Below, piece after piece: positions 59,131 to 64,000 of a stretch of DNA of 64,000 nt. The notes under the pieces are model-generated. The model did not search any database. It saw only the letters and a program-made list of their open reading frames with translations, and was not told the DNA's origin. A program made the position numbers and the translations under genes. Position 1 is the stretch's first letter; each line of letters opens with the position of its first letter. The stretch covers positions 46,946,706 to 47,010,705 of the forward strand of contig CM065299.1 in assembly GCA_032871835.1 (NCBI GenBank). The letters run 5' to 3'. The DNA is from Dipteronia dyeriana. Lineage: Eukaryota > Streptophyta > Magnoliopsida > Sapindales > Sapindaceae.

Positions 59131-59795
59131 TGTTAGAACTACACATTATACATCCCAAACTCTAATTACAACCAAACCTTACCGAACACCAAGCTCACAA
59201 CCGATCTCTCAACCAAGCCCTACGCTCACAGCTCTCTCTAGGTCCCTCTAAGTGTCTCCCGAATATTCCTTAGGTTTCTTTTGAATATTCCCTCAGATAT
59301 CTTGTAGATATCTTCCTGGATATTCCCTTCATCTCCCATGTGATCTCCTCTTGTGTTAACCCCCAGATATCCTCTAGATCTTCCGCCCCTAAATATCCCC
59401 TGGGTTTCCCTTTGGATCTCCCCAAGATTTTACTCTATGGATTCACCCACTTTCTAATATTTTTTACGTGTCTCCTCTCCGAATGTTCTAGGCACAAGCC
59501 ACTCTATTTATAAATTACAATTACTTGGAGCCAAAGCATATTCTTGGAGCTAAAGTCATGATATGTTAGGAGGCAAAGTCTTTTACTCGGAGCCAAAACA
59601 TAATTGGAGCCAAAGTAATACCAAGACTTTTCCTGCAAGAAAATCAATACACATGCTCCCACGCGTCATCTAGAAGCTTCGTACGTTCTAAATGTGTCTT
59701 TCAGGCCTCACCAAAACCAATTCGAATATTGTTGACCACTTACATTAAGTTGAATTTCGTTCGGATCACATAAGAATGCGAGCCGATTTCCAACA
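59131..59795 (-). mobile_element. Candidate solo LTR, unassigned family
   Basis: About 665 bp bounded by TGTTAGAAC and TTCCAACA, short inverted ends of LTR type. On the minus strand a TATA box (TTTATAAATAGAG) is at 59503-59515. GGAGCCAAA recurs between 59525 and 59610. No clear 5-bp duplication: AAAAT and AATAC flank it, so the call is tentative. Confidence 0.4.
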
Positions 59796-59949
59796 AATAC
59801 ATACCACAAAATACCACTGTCCAATGTGATTTGATGGTAAAAATCGTTCATCACTTAACATTATTCAGATTCGAGTCGCACCACATACTACATGGCTTAG
59901 ATGGCTGTATAGGCAATTACACATTAAAACGAGGTATTTGTTTTTTAAA

Positions 59950-60097
59950 GTTTTGTTGTTGATAGGATTCGAGCCGCTGACTTGGGAGTTATTTGCCTAA
60001 GCCGCCTCATGCTCTTTCATTTGCCTAAGCCGCCTCATGCTCTTTCATTTGCCAGTCTAGCCACGTCTATCTACTAACTGAGCTACGTCCCTAGAGC
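59950..60097 (-). mobile_element. tRNA-derived SINE-like sequence
   Basis: Read on the minus strand: GGGACGTAGCTCAGTTAGTA carries an RNA polymerase III A box (TAGCTCAGTTAGTAGA, about 60070-60085). GGCTCGAATCC (59965-59975) is a B box with one change from GGTTCGAATCC. The boxes are about 95 bases apart because a 28-bp unit is duplicated between them (59992-60019, 60020-60047). No intact cloverleaf, so it is not a working tRNA gene. The 3' end of the SINE is not clear. Confidence 0.5.
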
Positions 60098-60387
60098 TCT
60101 ATTTAGGTGTTGTTGAAAATTTAAATCAGATCCATCTTTTCATGTCATAAAGAACAAAATGGTAAATATGCTTGAAAAAAAATGATGTATACATGGTAGA
60201 ATACAACAATGTGATCATTCTAGTTCCAATAATGGACACAAAAATATGTAATTGATAATTTGAAAAACAATTATACATATCAATATCGGTGTACTCAACA
60301 AGTGAGCATCTTAGTACACGCTGAGGACAGTTACCGAAACGTTTCTCATGGTTAACAGTAGACATACAAAAACCACTTTGAAGCTGT
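60098..60387. other. No feature seen
   Basis: AT-rich DNA between the SINE-like sequence and the hAT MITE; the 79-codon minus-strand frame at 60126-60365 has no recognisable motif. Confidence 0.5.
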
Positions 60388-60395
60388 AACTTCGC

Positions 60396-60906
60396 TAGAG
60401 GTGGTCATGATTCGCTTAAATTGGCGGTTCCAAATCAGAACCGTATGGTCAAAACCATAACAGAAACCTTAACTGTAACCGTCAATTACAAAACCGGTTG
60501 GAAACCAGTTGTGAGATGGTTCGGTTACGGTTACAAATAAAAAAAACCAGCGGTTGAAAGTTTTAATTTAATTTTAAAACAAATTTTAAACAAGCCAATC
60601 AGAAAATGCCACATGGAAGTGTTTTTGAAAAAAAAATTGGAGGTGACCGTTGGAGTCAGATGATCGTTCAATTCTTTTTTAATAATTATTATTGTGGAAT
60701 TTTTTTTCACACACTTATATAGTTTTTATTATTTTATTTAAAAATTTGAAAAAAACCGGTTAGGAACCGGAACCAAACCAGTCGGTTTTAGAATCGAAAT
60801 CGTAACCGAACCGTCTAACCGGCGTTACAAACTATAAACCAAACCGGCTAGACCGGTTACGGTTTGACTTTGTCATTGAACCGAACCCGAACCGTAGCTG
60901 GGTCTA
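60396..60906. mobile_element. hAT-type MITE, 511 bp
   Basis: Starts TAGAGGTGGTC and ends GCTGGGTCTA; the termini are decayed inverted repeats (TAGA.../...TCTA). Flanking duplications are AACTTCGC (60388-60395) and AACTTCAC (60907-60914): 8 bp with one difference, as made by hAT transposases. The interior is rich in ACCGGTT, GGTTCGG and CCGAACCG in both orientations, typical of plant hAT MITEs. No transposase. Confidence 0.75.
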
Positions 60907-60914
60907 AACTTCAC

Positions 60915-61439
60915 ACATAATTTACTTTTTCTCAAATTCCCAAACTAACCCTCAACATATAAGTTATTTCCACGTGTCCCCACCAAGGCACCCCACTCGG
61001 CCACTCCTAAGTCCTACCTTGAATCTTGATAGTTTGTTTGTGTACAGTCTCGCTTCATTCTGTCCGTCTCTTCCAACCAAAGTAGTCACACACACATCTC
61101 TCTCTCTCTCTCTCCCCTTCCTTTTATTTCGAAAATACCCTTAATCGTTCAATAACCCCTTTAACACTCCTGAGAAACCCTAATTATCCCGGAAAATTAC
61201 AAATTTCTTTTGTTTTTTATTTTCTCTTTTTCAAAATTAGTTTCCTCACATTGAAGTTTTCTTCTTCTTCATGTTTTCCAACCCTGTTTTTTTCAATTTT
61301 TGGTTTTTTCCGGTTGTCTGCGAGAAATTGTATGACTCCGATAAAACTGATTGAAAAATGTGAAATTCTTTTTGATGTCTAGAAAACAAAACCCCTAAAT
61401 TTCTGATATTTTGATTCTTTCCTTTTCATTTGTCAAATA
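60915..61439 (+). promoter_or_regulatory. Promoter and 5' UTR region of the RIN13-like gene
   Basis: Includes a (TC)9 tract at 61097-61114 after a short CA run and then pyrimidine-rich DNA, common around plant transcription starts. I see no clear TATA box. The hAT MITE sits about 530 bp upstream of the ATG. Confidence 0.45.
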
Positions 61440-61736
61440 ATGGACAAAAATCTAGTGATACATGATATAAGTTCCGACGACGAGCCTGCCTTGGACGAGC
61501 CGATCGTCGATGACTACAGTTGGCTGTCGAGGCTTCTTTGCGATGATGTTGACGATTCCGATGAGGTCGTGGTGGTGCGCGAGGTCAAATCCAAGTTTTC
61601 GAAACAGGCCGTAAATGAGGAAGACGACGACGACGATTGTGTTGTTTTGGACGGCGACCCTGATAAAACTGTTGAAGCCGTTGATGATCAGGCAAGCAAC
61701 GGGGATGATTTGCTCATTGTTGGACAGAAGGGGCAG
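61440..61736 (+). CDS. First exon of a RIN13-like nuclear protein gene (partial)
   Basis: ATG at 61440 has A at -3 and G at +4, a good plant context. The 99 codons are very acidic: MDKNLVIHDISSDDEPALDE, DDYSWLSRLLCDDVDDSDEVVVV, EEDDDDDCVVLDGDPDKTVE and DDLLIVGQKGQ. The exon ends in phase 0 at CAG, followed by GTATAT, a normal splice donor; the next few codons in frame lead to a stop at 61749. The DDCVVLDGDPD and LLIVGQKGQ segments recall plant proteins annotated as RPM1-interacting protein 13 (RIN13)-like, from memory of that family. Later exons are beyond the window. It is the only convincing host gene here. Confidence 0.6.
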
Positions 61737-62861
61737 GTATATATCTTTTAATATGTGTTACTCTTGTCCATTTCATGTTATCTATTTGACGGAATTGTTT
61801 GTTTCCTTGAAATTGTTTTGTTAAATATTGATGAATGCATATTGATTAGCGAAGCAATAACATTATACAACATGGGCTTCTTTTGTGAAGATTTTTTTTT
61901 TTTTTTTTGTATGACTGTGTCACCGATATTATCTGTTTTGTCTGTCTCTTGAATTCCGTTCTTGTGGTTTTTCCTCGATGGCATCTTGTGCTTATCTGTA
62001 TATTTACAGCAATAGGGAATTGCATCTTGAAATTTGAGATGATATATGTGCAATAACTCTCAAAAGACTGCTATGTGTATGTTTACTAAGTTGCTTTTTA
62101 GATTTTGAACTATTGTTGGTATTTACTAACTTACTATAAATCAGTTGTTTGAGAGTTGTTGCTTTTTGAAACTTAAGAAAGACAGCTTGTCTAGGGTTTG
62201 ATGTTTCTAGATTCTTGTTGTAGAGCTGGCCGTTTGTAAAATCTAGATTTGTTGGTAACAGGGCAATGAGCATAAAAGACGGTGAATCTAAATATCATTG
62301 ATCTGCCAATCGCTGGGTGATCCTGCTTGCTGGATCTTTCAGATTGTTTGCAGATTAATTTCGTATGATGTGGGTGCATTGGTATGATTGGCTTAGTTTC
62401 GTCCAGTTACTGTGTGCGGTGCTACATCTTACTGGCTTGGGTTTTCTGCAAGACAATGTAGCGTTTTTGATTAAGTAGCATGTACTAGCTTGGATGTCAA
62501 ACTGAAAGGTGGAGTGGTGGACCTTTGGAAACCAAGATCATATGGATTGCCTTTTGTTTGTCACTCTTGTAAATATATCGATGACTATATTTGAAAAATC
62601 TTAGTTCTCAAGAGCAGGAGATTTGAAGGCGACTAGTTTTTTCTGAAGGAAAGTTGAGCTTGTGAAAGACATTGACCTTTGGCTAGCCACTCCAGCGGCT
62701 GCATGAAAAATGATCTACTTGTGGCTTTAGAGCGTGCTTATTAATTTATAATTAAACTCCTGTTCTTGGTTGCTTGTAGAAGGTGTGGGTTGTAACACAC
62801 CTATTCGGTAGTACATTAGTGCATGAAAGAAATCTTAGCAACAGAAAATATATTTCCGTTA

Positions 62862-63112
62862 GGGTGTGTTTATTAATCAAGAATGAAATGAAAAAGAATC
62901 AAATTCCATGGGAAAGACAGTTAGGAAAAGGGAACTTGATTCCATGGTGGGAGGGGGAATCATGTTCCCTTTCCAATAAGAACTTAGTTACTGATTTATG
63001 TGTGGGACCCATACAATCTGATTCCAATTGATTTTTTTGTAAACACAGGAATCACAAATCAGTTTTTAAGTTCCCTTTCCCTTAGTAGAATTTCTAATTC
63101 GTAAACACATCC
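62862..63112. mobile_element. Tourist-like (PIF/Harbinger) MITE, 251 bp
   Basis: Ends GGGTGTGTTTATTAATC and AATTCGTAAACACATCC are inverted repeats over about 11 to 13 bases (one early mismatch). TTA flanks both sides (62859-62861 and 63113-63115), the 3-bp target of Harbinger transposases. Non-coding. Confidence 0.75.
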
Positions 63113-63752
63113 TTAGTGAAAGTTGATTTCTATAGAATAATAGAAATTATATTCATACTGTGTTGCTAGACGATAACCTAGGAAGCACCTATTCGGATAA
63201 AAAAAAATACGGACACGTTGAGGATATTTCTAATTATAGGAATTAGCAACTTTAATTAATAACTTCTCTGAAAATAATCTTTTCTATCTTCTGAAACCCT
63301 ATTTTGTTTCTTTTTTAAAACATCTGCAAAGGTCAAAGGATAATTGAATTTTTATAGGTTTCCATGGTGGCTTGTTTCTTAAGCTCATAATTGAGAGCTT
63401 TGGTTACCAATGTAGGAATTTTCCTTCTCAATGTACAACAATAAATGAATGACAGAATATAGTTTGTGGTGACAGGTATTTAAAAAAATACAGATTTTCC
63501 TATTTGATACGTGTCGGAGTGTATCCCCAACGTATCCGAATAAAATAAAATAATATAAAATTCCAGATACTTTAAAATTGCATATCCAATTCACAATTCG
63601 TTGGCCTACTAGAAGTATCCTTGCTTCATAGACAATACTGCTACCTCCTAGGTTTCTTATTCTCTGGATATGCAGTCTTAGTTTACAGGAGTAAGAGTAC
63701 TATAATATCAATCTACTACAATGCAAAGAATCTCCAACTTAAAAACTATGAT

Positions 63753-63867
63753 CGGAGTGACCAACTCACTAAAGCTTGAAATGTAGTACAAAGTTACTTG
63801 GGAAATCTCAAAATACAGATATATTCAAGTTCTATATACTTTAGCGACATCTTATATGGTCACTCCG
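63753..63867. repeat. Inverted repeat CGGAGTGACCA / TGGTCACTCCG
   Basis: Perfect 11-bp arms at 63753-63763 and 63857-63867, 93 bases apart. ACTAAAG and CTTTAG inside the loop also pair loosely. Perhaps a very small MITE; no target duplication established. Confidence 0.5.
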
Positions 63868-64000
63868 GTCGTGTCAACTTTTGCTATTTTGTATGATGTT
63901 AAACCTGTTTTTCAATTAGTTTCTACATGCATGAACTGTTGCATCACATTATCTTATCAAATCCATGTTTTTAACTTTGGCTTGGTAGACCTCCGATCTG

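Larger units (their letters stand above)
61737..64000 (+). other. First intron of the RIN13-like gene (continues past the window)
   Basis: Begins GTATATATC, T-rich, with an 18-base T run near 61891-61908. I found no second exon before 64000. It contains a Tourist-like MITE (62862-63112) and a short inverted repeat (63753-63867). Fragments near 63190 and 63510 with CGGATA and GTATCCGAA look like another decayed repeat. Confidence 0.5.

Noticed and set aside
59965..60090. A functional tRNA gene
   Set aside because: A and B boxes are present but about 95 bases apart with a duplicated insert, and no acceptor stem or anticodon arm forms.

Overview
This 64-kb window is AT-rich nuclear DNA of a flowering plant, most likely a eudicot. 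It is dominated by nested LTR retrotransposons: tRNA-Met and tRNA-Asp type primer sites, UBN2-type copia gag, integrase, YVDD reverse transcriptase (RT) and RNase H, Athila/Tat-like gypsy motifs, solo LTRs, and hAT and Tourist MITEs. Only one host gene is visible, as a first exon at the far right (61440-61736, RIN13-like). All retroelement coding regions are broken.

Left part (1-34670). A damaged copia copy, here A1, enters from outside the window with its integrase region. It is interrupted by a solo LTR of a second copia family (884-3261, family B). Inside RT it is interrupted again by a 7.1-kb non-autonomous gypsy element (4050-11190) with 1.3-kb LTRs and a perfect TTAGG target duplication. 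That element carries only gag-like remnants. A1 RT/RNase H then resumes and runs into the main feature: 20 head-to-tail units of about 1027 bp (12104-32634). Each unit is a 31-bp LTR head joined to the RT-to-RNase H part of A1. The last unit passes straight into a complete family A LTR (32635-34670). This is a satellite-like array made from an internal retrotransposon fragment, with traces of two-unit and three-unit higher-order duplications.

Middle (32635-42413). The LTR that ends A1 is also the 5' LTR of a second copy, A2. A2 has a PBS, long leader, broken gag-pol and PPT, and ends in its 3' LTR (40236-42413). A 29-base G run lies 5 bp beyond that LTR. From 42448 to 45254 there is TE-like non-coding sequence with short degenerate repeats.

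Right part. Family B copia element (45260-57688) lies on the minus strand. Its 3' LTR is split by a second family B solo LTR in the opposite orientation (47100-49519, perfect CACCA duplication). Beyond it are a candidate solo LTR, a tRNA-derived SINE-like sequence, a hAT-type MITE with 8-bp duplication, the host gene promoter and first exon, and a long first intron that contains a Tourist-like MITE.

There is no operon or working pathway here; the layout records successive insertion, deletion, recombination and tandem amplification. The unusual object is the 1027-bp array. Its units share two stop codons that look like C-to-T changes, so amplification began from an already dead element.
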